Positions 16,612 to 25,240 of a stretch of 64,000 bases of DNA are shown here, in pieces. The notes beneath the pieces were generated by a model, which saw only the letters and a list, made by a program, of their open reading frames with translations, ran no database searches and was not told where the DNA came from. The DNA comes from Psychrobacter glaciei (GTDB lineage Bacteria > Pseudomonadota > Gammaproteobacteria > Pseudomonadales > Moraxellaceae): NCBI RefSeq assembly GCF_014652895.1, contig NZ_BMZR01000001.1, positions 186,001 through 250,000 on the forward strand. Reading direction: 5' to 3'. How positions within the stretch are numbered: the stretch's first letter is position 1; every line of letters starts with the position of its first letter. The position numbers and the translations under genes are program-made.

Positions 16612-18414
16612 ATGACTAATGACAAATCCAACACTCTAAATGCGACCACAGAAGAAAACCGCGAACGTGCGCGGTTGCTGTACGCACAAGGCCTAAGCGT
16701 CACTCAAATATCAAAAACGTTAGAAGAAAAGCGCCCAACTGTCGCTAGTTGGAAAAAGCGTGATGCTTGGGAACGCGCAAGTATTTTTGAGAACGTAAAG
16801 TCAGCAATGGAAGCGCGTATTTTGTCTCTGATTAATACCGAGAACAAAAGTAACGCGACGTACAAAGAAATCGATTTTTTTAATAAACAGCTAGAACATG
16901 CTGCAAAAATACAGCGATACAACGACGGCGGTAACGGCGCAACACTTAATCCAAAGCTATCTAATCGCTATAAAGAAGATCGCAAACCAGCTGTTAGGAA
17001 CTTATTTACAGAAGAGGACATTGATGCGCTAGAAGAAGCGTTTAACTTGATGCTAGATCCGTATCCGTTCCAGCAACGTTGGGTCGAAATATTAAACGGC
17101 AATAAAAAGCATCGCGCTGCGCGTATCTTTATGATGCTAAAGTCGCGGCAGATTGGTGCTACATATGTTGTCGCTCTATGGGCATTGATAAATGCCTTAC
17201 GCACTAAAAAGAATAAGATTTTCTTATCAGCGAGTAAGGCGCAGGCTTATCAATTTATCGAATACATCAAATCATTTGTTTTTGAAATACTTGGCAGGAA
17301 TATTGGTGGGGAGCCAATTGTACTGTCATTAGAAGACAATACGCAGGTCAGTCTGTATTACATGGGCACTAACGCATTGACAGCACAAGGTCGTCATGGC
17401 GATGTGATCATGGATGAATTTTTTTGGATTCGAAAATTCAAAGAGTTTCGCGCCGTTGCATCCGGCATGGCGTCACAAAGTCATTTTCAACAAGTCTATT
17501 TGTCTACGCCGAGCAGTGTATTGCATGAAGCCTATGCATTCTGGACAGGTAACGATGGTGTCAATAAAAAAGATATTGATACCTCACACAGTGCATTAAA
17601 GTCTGGTCGTTACTGTGGCGATGGTAAATGGCGTTTAATCGTCACGATCAAAGATGCGATTAAAGGTGGTTTTGATAAGTTAGATATAGCACAGCTGCTA
17701 TTGGAGTACACACCGGAACGATTTGCCAACTTGTTTATGTGTGTGTTCTTAGATGATAGCAATAGTTATTTTCCTTTGTCAGTACTGCAACCGAACATGG
17801 TTGATAGCTGGGAAATCTGGAACGACTTCACGCCAATGGGCAGCAAGAAATTTACCAAACCTGTTTGGGTAGGGTATGACCCAAGTTTCACAGGTGACAA
17901 ACCAGCGTTGGCAGTCATCGCACCACCCGAAAAAGAAGGGCAGCCATACCGGGTGCTTGAGCGCATGCACCTCGACCACATGCCACCGCACGTTCAAGCT
18001 CAGCATATAAAAAAGGTTTGCGAACGCTACGACGTTGAATTCTTAGGTATAGATACCACAGGTGCAGGGATATCAGTCGCTGAACACGTCAAAAAATTCT
18101 TCCCAAATTATACTGCTATTAACTATAGCGTCGAGAGCAAAACGCGTATGGCTCTGAGAGCTAAAGAACTATTTACTAGACGTAAACTACACTTCGATGC
18201 TGGCAGCATTGATATTGCCAAAGCCTTTATTGCTATTAAGCAAGCACTGACTGGTAGCCAACGCCAGATGACATTTATCAGCAGCCGCAGTAAAGAAGTT
18301 GGTCATAGTGATATTGCTTGGGCAATCATGAATGCGCTTGAAAAAGCACCACTCGCTAGTACGGACCAAATCAATGACGGCGTCACTAAATCACGAATAA
18401 GGGTACATAGATGA
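16612..18414 (+). CDS. Terminase large subunit (P2 gpP-like)
   Basis: 600 residues from the ATG at 16612 (MTNDKSNTLNATTEENRER); a TTG at 16588 would add eight residues and neither has a strong RBS. An N-terminal helix-turn-helix (RLLYAQGLSVTQISKTLEEKRPTVASWKKRD) is the gpP DNA-binding domain. The ATPase has Walker A-like MMLKSRQIGATYVV and Walker B DVIMDEFFW; the nuclease region includes VGYDPSFTGDKPALAV. Overlaps Q by 4 bp. Confidence 0.96.
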   Translation: MTNDKSNTLNATTEENRERARLLYAQGLSVTQISKTLEEKRPTVASWKKRDAWERASIFENVKSAMEARILSLINTENKSNATYKEIDFFNKQLEHAAKIQRYNDGGNGATLNPKLSNRYKEDRKPAVRNLFTEEDIDALEEAFNLMLDPYPFQQRWVEILNGNKKHRAARIFMMLKSRQIGATYVVALWALINALRTKKNKIFLSASKAQAYQFIEYIKSFVFEILGRNIGGEPIVLSLEDNTQVSLYYMGTNALTAQGRHGDVIMDEFFWIRKFKEFRAVASGMASQSHFQQVYLSTPSSVLHEAYAFWTGNDGVNKKDIDTSHSALKSGRYCGDGKWRLIVTIKDAIKGGFDKLDIAQLLLEYTPERFANLFMCVFLDDSNSYFPLSVLQPNMVDSWEIWNDFTPMGSKKFTKPVWVGYDPSFTGDKPALAVIAPPEKEGQPYRVLERMHLDHMPPHVQAQHIKKVCERYDVEFLGIDTTGAGISVAEHVKKFFPNYTAINYSVESKTRMALRAKELFTRRKLHFDAGSIDIAKAFIAIKQALTGSQRQMTFISSRSKEVGHSDIAWAIMNALEKAPLASTDQINDGVTKSRIRVHR

Positions 18415-19418
18415 CAGACACAGATGAAAAAGCCAGCTCTGGCAAAAAGATAATTATGCACAGCTTTGGTGATCCTGAACCAGTACTTGATGGTCGCAGC
18501 ATGTTTGAGTACGAATTTTGCCCGATGTATCAAAATCACTATGAGTATCCTTATGATATTGATGCAGTGGCTAAGCTGTATCATGCAACCAGTCATCATA
18601 CTAGCGCATTGATCACCAAGCGTAACGTATTAGTCAGCTTATATAGACCACATCCAAAGTTGAGCCGCAAAGACTTTATTGGCCTAGTGATTAATTTGCT
18701 TGTATTTGATAATTCTTATGTACAAGTAGTAAGAAACAGACTTGGAGGTATACTACAGTTACGTCCGAAACTTGCACGTAATACAAGAAAGGCAATCAAA
18801 GGTGACAGCTACTATCATGTTGACTATAGACAGGGCGCGGCGATTGAATATAACGAGCAAATCATCCACTTGTATAATCCTGATATCAACCAAGAGATTT
18901 ACGGTGTACCGGATTATCTCAGCAGTGTTAATGCCATTACACTAAATGAGGCAGCAACTTTGTTTCGTCGCAGGTATTATAAAAACGGTGCTCATGCTGG
19001 TTACATCTTGCATGTGTCAGATCCTTTATCTACACAAGAGGATGTCGATGATTTAGAGGATGCAGTACGAGAATCAAAAGGCGCTGGTAACTTTAAGAAC
19101 TTATTTATGTATACGCCAAACGGTAAGCCGGATGGTGTCAAAGTTATTCCTTTAGCAGAGGTCGCTGCAAAAGACGAATTTGCTAATATCAAGATTGCAT
19201 CTCGAGATGATACGTTAGCAGGTCACCGAGTACCTCCTCAGCTAATGGGTGTGGTACCAAACAATGCTGGCGGATTTGGGGATACTAAGAAAGCTGCAGA
19301 AGTATTCTACTACCACGAGATCTTAACATTACAAAACATGTTGCTCGACATCAACAACCAAGTAGGCGAGGAAATTATTTCATTCAACGAATACGAGCTG
19401 ACTAAGTCTCAAGAATAA
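18411..19418 (+). CDS. Portal protein (P2 gpQ-like)
   Basis: 335 residues, matching P2 gpQ (344). The family marks are MFEYEFCPMYQNHYEYPYDIDAVAKLYHATSHHTSAL, DYLSSVNAITLNEAATLFRRRYYKNGAHAGYIL and AGHRVPPQLMGVVPNNAGGFGD. It is the twelve-fold DNA entry ring. Ends the P-Q operon and is followed by a terminator. In P2 the cos site and then the early region would come next; here there are no such genes. Confidence 0.96.
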   Translation: MTDTDEKASSGKKIIMHSFGDPEPVLDGRSMFEYEFCPMYQNHYEYPYDIDAVAKLYHATSHHTSALITKRNVLVSLYRPHPKLSRKDFIGLVINLLVFDNSYVQVVRNRLGGILQLRPKLARNTRKAIKGDSYYHVDYRQGAAIEYNEQIIHLYNPDINQEIYGVPDYLSSVNAITLNEAATLFRRRYYKNGAHAGYILHVSDPLSTQEDVDDLEDAVRESKGAGNFKNLFMYTPNGKPDGVKVIPLAEVAAKDEFANIKIASRDDTLAGHRVPPQLMGVVPNNAGGFGDTKKAAEVFYYHEILTLQNMLLDINNQVGEEIISFNEYELTKSQE

Positions 19419-19433
19419 ATTTATTTTTTAAAT

Positions 19434-19465
19434 TAAAAGGCCACTCAAAATGAGTGGCCTTTTTT
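19434..19465 (+). terminator. Rho-independent terminator of the P-Q operon
   Basis: GGCCACTC and GAGTGGCC form an 8-bp GC-rich stem with a 5-nt AAAAT loop, followed by six T. It starts 15 bp after the portal stop. Confidence 0.9.
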
Positions 19466-19588
19466 CGTCACCTGACCTTGCCAAAAATCACTCCCTCCCG
19501 CCCGAGTTCCGCATACTAAATGCCTTTATTTTAATGCATCAAAACGCCCCCAGAATGCCCACAGCCGTACGGTATCGGTATAAGGGTG
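19466..19588. other. GC-rich spacer after the portal operon, possible cos region
   Basis: No ORF is visible. It includes a GC-rich stretch (CTCCCGCCCGAG near 19494) unlike the AT-rich sequence that follows. P2 has cos right after the 3' end of Q, so cos could be here, but no match to a known cos can be shown from reading alone. Confidence 0.25.
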
Positions 19589-19626
19589 TGATGCAATATG
19601 ATGCAGTTTGATGCGCGTTATGCAGC
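19587..19626 (+). repeat. Four 10-bp tandem repeats with TGATGC core
   Basis: TGATGCAATA, TGATGCAGTT, TGATGCGCGT and then TATGCAGCG follow at an exact 10-bp period, about one helical turn. Such phasing puts identical contacts on one DNA face, as for integrase arm sites, replication iterons or terminase binding. Lies between the portal terminator and the GGTAATA iteron block. Confidence 0.7.
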
Positions 19627-19666
19627 GATTTTGGAGTGCTTAAATATGAGGGCGATAAAAAGAAAA

Positions 19667-19938
19667 GGTAATAAAGGTAATAGTCGGTAATAACAGATGT
19701 AAGTATTTGATTTATATATTAAATATTATTACCTCTAAAAGGTAATAAGAGGTAATTAAAAAGGTAATAAATTATAAATTATAATAAAATCAATGTTTTA
19801 TATTGTTGGGTATATTACTTTTAATATAGGTAACTTTTTACTTGTATATTACCTTTTTATTACCTTTTGGAAAATCGCTATAAGCCTTATAGATAAAGAG
19901 ATACAAGAGAATAGATTATAATTATTACCTTTATTACC
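19667..19938. repeat. GGTAATA iteron block, candidate replication or control region
   Basis: Exact GGTAATA occurs at 19667, 19676, 19686, 19741 and 19763, and its complement TATTACC at 19727, 19847, 19858, 19923 and 19932; one variant GGTAATT is at 19751. Copies on the left mostly point right and those on the right point left, so the block is roughly symmetrical around an AT-only centre (about 19770-19845). No ORF of note lies here. P4-like satellite origins and crr carry short iterons in both orientations bound by the primase-helicase, so an origin is a reasonable guess. No replication protein gene is in view. Confidence 0.7.
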
Positions 19939-20131
19939 TTTTTATTTGACTATGTGAAATATCTAAGCATTAAACAAAATTATTCCTTGCCGTACATTCT
20001 TGGAAAAATTTGGATAGAGCCGTGGGCTGGGCATGGGCTGGTGCATACCGTTAATAGTGGGGAGTATGATAGCTGTAACCGTTGATTTATAAGGGTTTTA
20101 TGTTTTAGTTACTGGAGCCGAGGACATATAC

Positions 20132-20160
20132 AGAGGTTTCGAATCTCTCCGTCTCCTCCA
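20132..20160 (+). other. Candidate attachment site: tRNA/tmRNA 3'-end-like fragment
   Basis: AGAGGTTTCGAATCTCTCC (20132-20150) followed by GTCTCCTCCA reads like a T-arm, acceptor 3' strand and CCA of a tRNA or tmRNA, but no matching 5' part lies upstream, so it is only a 3' fragment. The T-stem has one mismatch. The same core, with 18 of 19 bases identical, appears inverted at 61421-61439 next to an integrase. The usual reading is a displaced host 3' end left at one junction of a prophage inserted into a tRNA/tmRNA gene, the intact gene being at the other junction outside the window. Confidence 0.55.
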
Positions 20161-20168
20161 AATTCAAA

Positions 20169-20203
20169 AAAAGCCCCAATCATTGCTGATTGGGGCTTTT
20201 TTT
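20169..20203. terminator. Bidirectional terminator
   Basis: AGCCCCAATCA and TGATTGGGGCT form an 11-bp stem with a short TTGC-type loop, with A7 before and T7 after, so it can work on both strands. It follows the tRNA-like fragment and also faces the lipoprotein gene at 20253. Confidence 0.85.
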
Positions 20204-20252
20204 ATGATAAATTTTATAACACCATTTTTATCAATTATCTGAATGACTGCTT

Positions 20253-20987
20253 TTACTTTATCAGCGATTCATCGAACTCAATTTCTTGCCCATTCTCTAA
20301 TATCAACGTGCCTTTACTGATAATAATAGTCATGTCTTTGGTGTTTTTTATGGCACGCATGACGTTAATGTCCTCAATACTACTTTCAATAATGATTTTG
20401 CCAGACTGCTCTGGTTGAATGGGCGGATCAAACTGTGTCAAGGGCACATTGAATCTTTTGCCTTTCGTCAGCTTCGCGTCTTGCATGATTAGCGTGCCTT
20501 TAAAGCTTTGAATAGCGACCTGACCGTGATTTGATAGCATAAACTGCAATTTTACTTGGTTTAAGCTATCGTCGTCGCTGGTCTTGACTGGCAACAGAGC
20601 GACAGGGTAGTTCTGTGCATTGGCACTATAAGCTGGCTGACTGCTGACAATAGGGCTTTTTTTACCCGTTGGATTGTTTGGATGTAGTCGTTCATATTCA
20701 CGCTGTTGCACAAGGGCTTGTTTAATAGTGGTACGTGGCATCGCGCCTGATTCGTATGCGTCACTGAGTTTCATTCGCAGCATGTATCGGCTAAGTACTT
20801 GTTGATCGGCCTCAGACAACTGCTCAAAAGTTTGCCCCAATTTCTTTTGCCATTGGTCTGAATCTGTCGGTATGGTTGTTTTACTTGGGTCAGTCTGCGG
20901 CGATGAGCAGCCAGTCACAATTACTAGCATTGCTACCGTCATGGTTGAAAACAAATTTTTGTTGAAACGCTGATGTAAGCTCGTCAT
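20253..20987 (-). CDS. Uncharacterised lipoprotein
   Basis: 244 residues. The N-terminus MTSLHQRFNKNLFSTMTVAMLVIVTGCSS is a type II signal peptide with lipobox VTGC (Cys at 27), so the protein is lipidated and faces the periplasm. The middle has a helical acidic segment (TFEQLSEADQQVLSRYMLR) and the C-terminal half looks like a beta-sandwich (VKLQFMLSNHGQVAIQSFKGTLIMQD). I do not recognise the family. First host gene beside the prophage junction; function unknown. Confidence 0.85.
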   Translation of the reverse strand: MTSLHQRFNKNLFSTMTVAMLVIVTGCSSPQTDPSKTTIPTDSDQWQKKLGQTFEQLSEADQQVLSRYMLRMKLSDAYESGAMPRTTIKQALVQQREYERLHPNNPTGKKSPIVSSQPAYSANAQNYPVALLPVKTSDDDSLNQVKLQFMLSNHGQVAIQSFKGTLIMQDAKLTKGKRFNVPLTQFDPPIQPEQSGKIIIESSIEDINVMRAIKNTKDMTIIISKGTLILENGQEIEFDESLIK

Positions 20988-21215
20988 CGTACACCTCCTT
21001 GTAAATCTTTATTATGTTGAAACCCAATAAATAGTCGCGATTATTTTATTAATATACCTCGTTTAATGACAGCTTGTGTTTGATTATGGCTAAATACGGT
21101 AGCAAATTTAATACAGCGCTAAAAAGACGAGTGACTTTAAGTACGAAAGGGAAGCACATAACGAGAAGAGGATTTAAAAAATATCAATAATGCTTTAATC
21201 TTTATAACAGACAAA

Positions 21216-21254
21216 AAAAGACCAAGTTCGCTGTAGCAAACTTGGTCTTTTTTA
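21216..21254. terminator. Terminator-like hairpin
   Basis: AAGACCAAGTTCG and AACTTGGTCTT form an 11-bp stem followed by T6 (and preceded by A7). Lies between the RHH gene (21337, minus strand) and the lipoprotein; terminates minus-strand transcription from the RHH gene. Confidence 0.8.
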
Positions 21255-21336
21255 ATAAAAATCATTGTGAGGTTTTATACGACCGACCAGTGACTTTTTA
21301 AATGTACTCTTCTAATGGCATTTAATAGCAGTGCTA

Positions 21337-21666
21337 TTAATCGTTGTTCTGTAGCTCAGACAAAGGATGAGAAATATTGTTATTGTGCGTTACCACAATA
21401 GCCTCATCGATGATGTGTTGGCTCACACCGCGCTTACGCAGGGTTTCGATAAATACTTCATCATGGGCTAGGGTGTAATCCTGATGGTCACGATCGAGAC
21501 CTTGACGAATATACAAGCGTATAAGACCTTGAATACGTTTGAAACCTAACTCAGACGAAGTCGCTTCTAGTAGCGAAATCATTTCTTCAGACAGACGAAT
21601 GCTGACTGGCCGCATGATTTTTTGCGGATGATCAGAAAACTTATTTTTTATACGTACAGGTATCAT
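21337..21666 (-). CDS. Ribbon-helix-helix domain protein
   Basis: 109 residues. MRPVSIRLSEEMISLLEATSSELGFKRIQGLIRLYIRQGL (about residues 19-58) has the beta-strand, helix, helix pattern of the MetJ/Arc/CopG DNA-binding fold. No toxin partner is adjacent, so an antitoxin role is not supported. Likely a small transcriptional regulator; target unknown. Confidence 0.75.
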   Translation of the reverse strand: MIPVRIKNKFSDHPQKIMRPVSIRLSEEMISLLEATSSELGFKRIQGLIRLYIRQGLDRDHQDYTLAHDEVFIETLRKRGVSQHIIDEAIVVTHNNNISHPLSELQNND

Positions 21667-21814
21667 AATAAACCATTACTTTTAGTGAGTAGGAGCAAAG
21701 CACTCAAACAAAAACAAACCCAATCAAGACTAACCTTACCATACAACAAAAATGTCTAAAAGAACACCGCAGCTGTGCTAATATTATTAGAAGTAAATAT
21801 AAAAGGGGTAACAA

Positions 21815-21850
21815 TAAAAAAACCTCCATCAAATTATGATGAAGGTTTTT
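21815..21850 (-). terminator. Terminator of tRNA-Asn
   Basis: On the minus strand, AAAACCTTCATCA pairs with TGATGGAGGTTTT around an ATTT-type loop and ends in a T-run. It lies 6 bp past the tRNA 3' end. Confidence 0.8.
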
Positions 21851-21856
21851 AGTATA

Positions 21857-21932
21857 TGGCTCTCCAACCTGGGCTCGAACCAGGGACACACGGATTAACA
21901 GTCCGTTGCTCTACCAACTGAGCTATTGGAGA
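21857..21932 (-). tRNA. tRNA-Asn (GTT)
   Basis: 76 nt. On the minus strand the acceptor stem TCTCCAA pairs with TTGGAGA, discriminator G and encoded CCA; D-arm AGCTCAGTTGGTAGAGC; anticodon loop CTGTTAA with anticodon GTT; T-arm CCTGG TTCGAGC CCAGG. All arms pair properly. Confidence 0.97.
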
Positions 21933-22399
21933 ATAGATGGTCATAACAGCAGATTGTTCATGCTTTATATCAAAGCGATTACTTATCTTGTTTGCGTTAT
22001 GTGGGGCACATTTTAGCCAAGTCGTTCGAGGCTGTCAACCTTATTATGACATTAATAATAAATATTGTCGTAACTTATCAAAAATAACCCGTAATCCCTT
22101 ATTGAACGGGCTGTTTTGGTGAACCCCTATATCTGAAATCTTTATTGAGTGACTAGATTAGGTGACTAGGATTAAATAACTAGGAAAAGCCTTAATTGAT
22201 AGGCCTTTACAGAAGGTTTTAGCTGTATTCATTCATCATTAAAATAAGCACTCATCAGTGTTAGTTATCAGTCTTTGCAATCATATTTGATTAGATGAAT
22301 TGCCTATCTTTTTGAATACTAAGAGAATTTGCACATCGCCTAGAAATATAAAATTGTAAAATTACCTTCACATTGCTGGTTTATTTCTATAGAATACCG
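21933..22399. other. Intergenic region without recognised genes
   Basis: About 470 bp between tRNA-Asn and the SMR operon operator. It is AT-rich. Only short ORFs without ribosome binding sites are seen and none looks real. Confidence 0.6.
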
Positions 22400-22425
22400 A
22401 CCGTATGGTTTCTTTTGTATACGGT
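22400..22425 (+). promoter_or_regulatory. Inverted repeat upstream of the SMR-TetR operon, candidate TetR operator
   Basis: ACCGTAT (22400-22406) and ATACGGT (22419-22425) are perfect 7-bp arms separated by 12 bp, 28-43 bp before the efflux gene start. The two-gene operon encodes its own TetR repressor, so autoregulation at this site is likely. TATACGGTGC could overlap the promoter. Confidence 0.6.
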
Positions 22426-22453
22426 GCTTTGCTGCTATGTGCCATAAATTGTT

Positions 22454-22813
22454 ATGGATGTTCTAAATATGAGTCCTACCACTATTGCTTATGGATATTT
22501 AGCCATTGCTATCATTTGTGAAGTGATCGGCACCACCTTCTTGATGAAGTCAGAGCAGTTTACGCGTTTGGTACCGACGCTCATTATGGGTTTGCTTTAT
22601 GTCATCTCGTTTTACTTGTTGACGCAGACCCTTAAAACCATACCGCTTGGTATTGCCTACGCGCTGTGGGGCGGACTCGGAATCGTACTGACATCACTCG
22701 TGGGCTTGGTGTTTTTTAAGCAAAGCCTCGATACAGCAGCAGCAGTTGGTATCGCTATGATTGTGGGTGGTGTGATGGTGATGAACTTATTCTCTAATTC
22801 TGTGGTGCATTGA
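22454..22813 (+). CDS. Small multidrug resistance (SMR) family efflux protein
   Basis: 119 residues from ATG 22454, or 114 from ATG 22469, which is closer to the usual 105-110. Four membrane helices: AYGYLAIAIICEVIGTTFLMKS with the essential membrane Glu (E14 equivalent) in CEVIGTTFLMKSE, then IMGLLYVISFYLLTQTL, IPLGIAYALWGGLGIVLTSLVGLVFF and AAVGIAMIVGGVMVMNLF. The GIAYALWxGxG motif is typical of EmrE/QacE-type drug/proton antiporters. Co-transcribed with the TetR gene that starts 1 bp after its stop. Confidence 0.95.
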   Translation: MDVLNMSPTTIAYGYLAIAIICEVIGTTFLMKSEQFTRLVPTLIMGLLYVISFYLLTQTLKTIPLGIAYALWGGLGIVLTSLVGLVFFKQSLDTAAAVGIAMIVGGVMVMNLFSNSVVH

Positions 22814-22814
22814 T

Positions 22815-23390
22815 ATGGAAGTGGAAAACGCTTACAAACGTAAAAAACAGCCAGAAGTTGTGCGTCGGGCGCTGCTCGATCAGGCAGCACGAATAACGCT
22901 AGAGCAAGGGTTGTCTAAAGTGACCTTTCAAGCAGTCGCTGATGCTGTTGGGGTAACTAAAGGTGGCGTTATGCATCATTTCGCCACTAAAAACGCGCTT
23001 ATTTTGGAAGTGTTTCATGACGCGATGGCGAAGTTTGAGGCAGAAGTAGATACAGCAATGGCTAAAGACCCCGTGCGTTATGGCTCTTTTACCCGCGCTT
23101 ATATCGATGCCACGATTAGCCTAGGCGAAAAAGGACAGGCAGAATTTCATAGCCAAGCAACGTTGTATGTATTGATGCTAGGTGATAGTGAGCTGCGCGA
23201 ATTATGGGCTGAGTGGTCAAATCAGCAATTGAAAAAGCATGAGCCAACTGATAATACCGAGACCTTATGTATGGCACGTTTGGTCGCTGATGGGATTTGG
23301 CTCTCAGATTTTTCCGGCATTGACATAGTAGACAAACAGTCATTACGTGATCGCTTGATAAAAATGACGCAACGTGGCTTCGATGCATAA
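22815..23390 (+). CDS. TetR/AcrR family transcriptional regulator
   Basis: 191 residues. The N-terminal helix-turn-helix (RRALLDQAARITLEQGLSKVTFQAVADAVGVTKGGVMHHFATKNALILEVF, about 17-70) is a standard TetR DNA-binding domain; the rest is a helical ligand domain. Immediate linkage to the SMR pump suggests it represses the pump and itself from the repeat at 22400-22425. It lies 220 bp before betB but does not resemble BetI (no SNGIISHYF-type motif), so it is not called betI. Confidence 0.92.
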   Translation: MEVENAYKRKKQPEVVRRALLDQAARITLEQGLSKVTFQAVADAVGVTKGGVMHHFATKNALILEVFHDAMAKFEAEVDTAMAKDPVRYGSFTRAYIDATISLGEKGQAEFHSQATLYVLMLGDSELRELWAEWSNQQLKKHEPTDNTETLCMARLVADGIWLSDFSGIDIVDKQSLRDRLIKMTQRGFDA

Positions 23391-23460
23391 AGATGGTGCA
23401 GCGCGTTTATTAAAACGCTGCGCTCAAATAATTTATTAAAGAACAATTGATAAGTACATA

Positions 23461-23514
23461 ACGATTTTTAGTCACACAACGACTTTTAGTCACACAACGA
23501 CTTTTAATCATATA
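23461..23514 (+). repeat. Three 18-bp tandem repeats upstream of betB
   Basis: Units begin ACGATTTTTAGTCACACA, ACGACTTTTAGTCACACA and ACGACTTTTAATCATATA, followed by a partial fourth (ACGATATAAC). Copies one and two differ at one position, the third at four. They end about 98 bp before the betB start, so they could be regulator binding sites or simply slippage repeats. Confidence 0.75.
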
Positions 23515-23611
23515 ACGATATAACTTTTATTTTTAAAACTTAAACCATGACGACATTATTCGGTACTAGCTTAGTTATAAGGCTTTTGCCAGTCGTCGAT
23601 AGGAGCACTGC

Positions 23612-25126
23612 ATGACAGCTACTAATACAAACTCAAATAACTTAACAAACATTATCGACTTAGAACAAATACAAACTGCTTATATTAACGGCCGTTACTT
23701 GGCGGTAGATGAAACGCTGACGACTTTTGAAGATATCAATCCAGCGACGGGTGAAGTGCTGGCGACCATCCAACAAACGACCAATGCGCAAATCGATGAG
23801 GCTGTTAAAGCAGCACAAAAAGGTCAAAAAGTTTGGGCAGCACTGACAGCAGTTGAGCGTGGTCGAATCCTATCAAAGGCGGTTGAGATATTACGCGAGC
23901 GCAATGACGTACTGGCATTGCTCGAAACGAAAGACACTGGCAAAGCTTACTCTGAAACCAAGTATGTCGATATCGTCACTGGTGCGGATGTCGTTGAATA
24001 TTATGCAGGTCTTGCACCAATGATTGAGGGTCGTCAGATTCCGCTTCGTGATACCAGCTTTGTTTATACTCGCCGTGAGCCGCTGGGCGTGGTCGCTGGT
24101 ATTGGTGCGTGGAATTATCCGATCCAAATCGCGATGTGGAAGGCAGCACCAGCACTAGCTGCTGGTAATGCGATGATCTTTAAGCCGTCAGAAGTAACAC
24201 CTTTGACGGCATTGAAACTGGCAGAAATTTTGACAGAAGCAGGTTTACCAGATGGTGTATTCAACGTTGTCCAAGGCAATTATAAAGTGGGTGAGGCATT
24301 AACTCAGCATCCTGATATCGCCAAAGTCTCGTTTACGGGTGGCGTACCGACGGGTAAAAAAGTCATGTCGAGCGCGGCATCATCGTCTCTCAAAGACGTG
24401 ACATTAGAGCTAGGTGGTAAGTCACCATTGATTATTTTTGATGATGCAGACATCGATACGGCTGCGGACATTGCGATGATGGCTAACTTCTATAGCAGTG
24501 GTCAGGTATGTACCAATGGTACGCGCGTGTTTATTCCTAAAGCCATGCAAGCTAAGTTTGAGCAAGCGATTTTGACGCGTGCCAATCGTATTAAGCTGGG
24601 TGATCCAATGGATGAAAACATCAACATGGGCCCACTAGTTAGCTTCCCGCATATGGAAAGAGTACTTGGCTATATCGAGCAAGGTAAAGCCAGTGGCGCA
24701 CGACTGCTAACGGGCGGCGCGCGTGTGACAACAGGCGAATTGGCAAATGGCGCATTCGTCGCACCGACGGTATTCACGGATTGCACCGATGAGATGACTA
24801 TCGTACGTGAAGAAATATTTGGCCCAGTAATGTCGATATTGACTTATGAGACCGAAGAAGAAGTTATTCGCCGTGCCAATGATACCGAATATGGTTTGGC
24901 AGCTGGGGTCGTGACTGCTGACTTGACCCGAGCACATCGCGTCATTGCTCAAATTGAAGCGGGTATCTGCTGGTTGAATACATGGGGCGAATCAGCCGCT
25001 CAAATGCCAGTCGGCGGTTACAAGCACTCAGGTGTTGGCCGCGAAAACGGTATTGAAGCCCTTGAGCATTATACTCAGACCAAATCTATCCAAGTAGAGT
25101 TGGGTGCGTTTGAATCTGTCTTTTAA
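23612..25126 (+). CDS. betB: Betaine aldehyde dehydrogenase
   Basis: 504 residues. NAD-dependent aldehyde dehydrogenase converting betaine aldehyde to glycine betaine in the cytoplasm, second step of choline oxidation. Seen: [10 protein letters not shown] with the general-base Glu, [12 protein letters not shown] with the catalytic Cys, [19 protein letters not shown] in the Rossmann domain and EEIFGPVMS near the C-terminus. The start follows AGGAG by 7 nt. It is about 15 residues longer at the N-terminus than E. coli BetB. The next gene is betA, so identity is well supported. BetI is not found upstream. Confidence 0.95.
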   Translation: MTATNTNSNNLTNIIDLEQIQTAYINGRYLAVDETLTTFEDINPATGEVLATIQQTTNAQIDEAVKAAQKGQKVWAALTAVERGRILSKAVEILRERNDVLALLETKDTGKAYSETKYVDIVTGADVVEYYAGLAPMIEGRQIPLRDTSFVYTRREPLGVVAGIGAWNYPIQIAMWKAAPALAAGNAMIFKPSEVTPLTALKLAEILTEAGLPDGVFNVVQGNYKVGEALTQHPDIAKVSFTGGVPTGKKVMSSAASSSLKDVTLELGGKSPLIIFDDADIDTAADIAMMANFYSSGQVCTNGTRVFIPKAMQAKFEQAILTRANRIKLGDPMDENINMGPLVSFPHMERVLGYIEQGKASGARLLTGGARVTTGELANGAFVAPTVFTDCTDEMTIVREEIFGPVMSILTYETEEEVIRRANDTEYGLAAGVVTADLTRAHRVIAQIEAGICWLNTWGESAAQMPVGGYKHSGVGRENGIEALEHYTQTKSIQVELGAFESVF

Positions 25127-25240
25127 TCACTTTTATTGAGAAAGTTCTTGATCAGCAAAATGGTTCAATAGGACTGATTTGTTCTTCGTTCGACTTTGCT
25201 GATAGTAAATGATTTATTTTTCAATATTATGGAGCGTTTT

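Noticed and set aside
19667..19938. CRISPR array or simple low-complexity DNA
   Set aside because: The repeated word is a 7-mer in both orientations at irregular spacing; its exact recurrence exceeds what AT-richness explains.
20132..20160. A complete tRNA gene
   Set aside because: Only the T-arm/acceptor 3' part is tRNA-like; no D-arm, anticodon arm or 5' acceptor strand upstream, and the T-stem has a mismatch.
22815..23390. Calling the TetR gene betI because of the nearby bet genes
   Set aside because: Its sequence lacks BetI features, it is fused in an operon with the SMR pump, and its stop is 220 bp from betB with repeats in between.
23461..23514. CRISPR array
   Set aside because: Repeats are contiguous 18-bp units without spacers and no cas genes are present.
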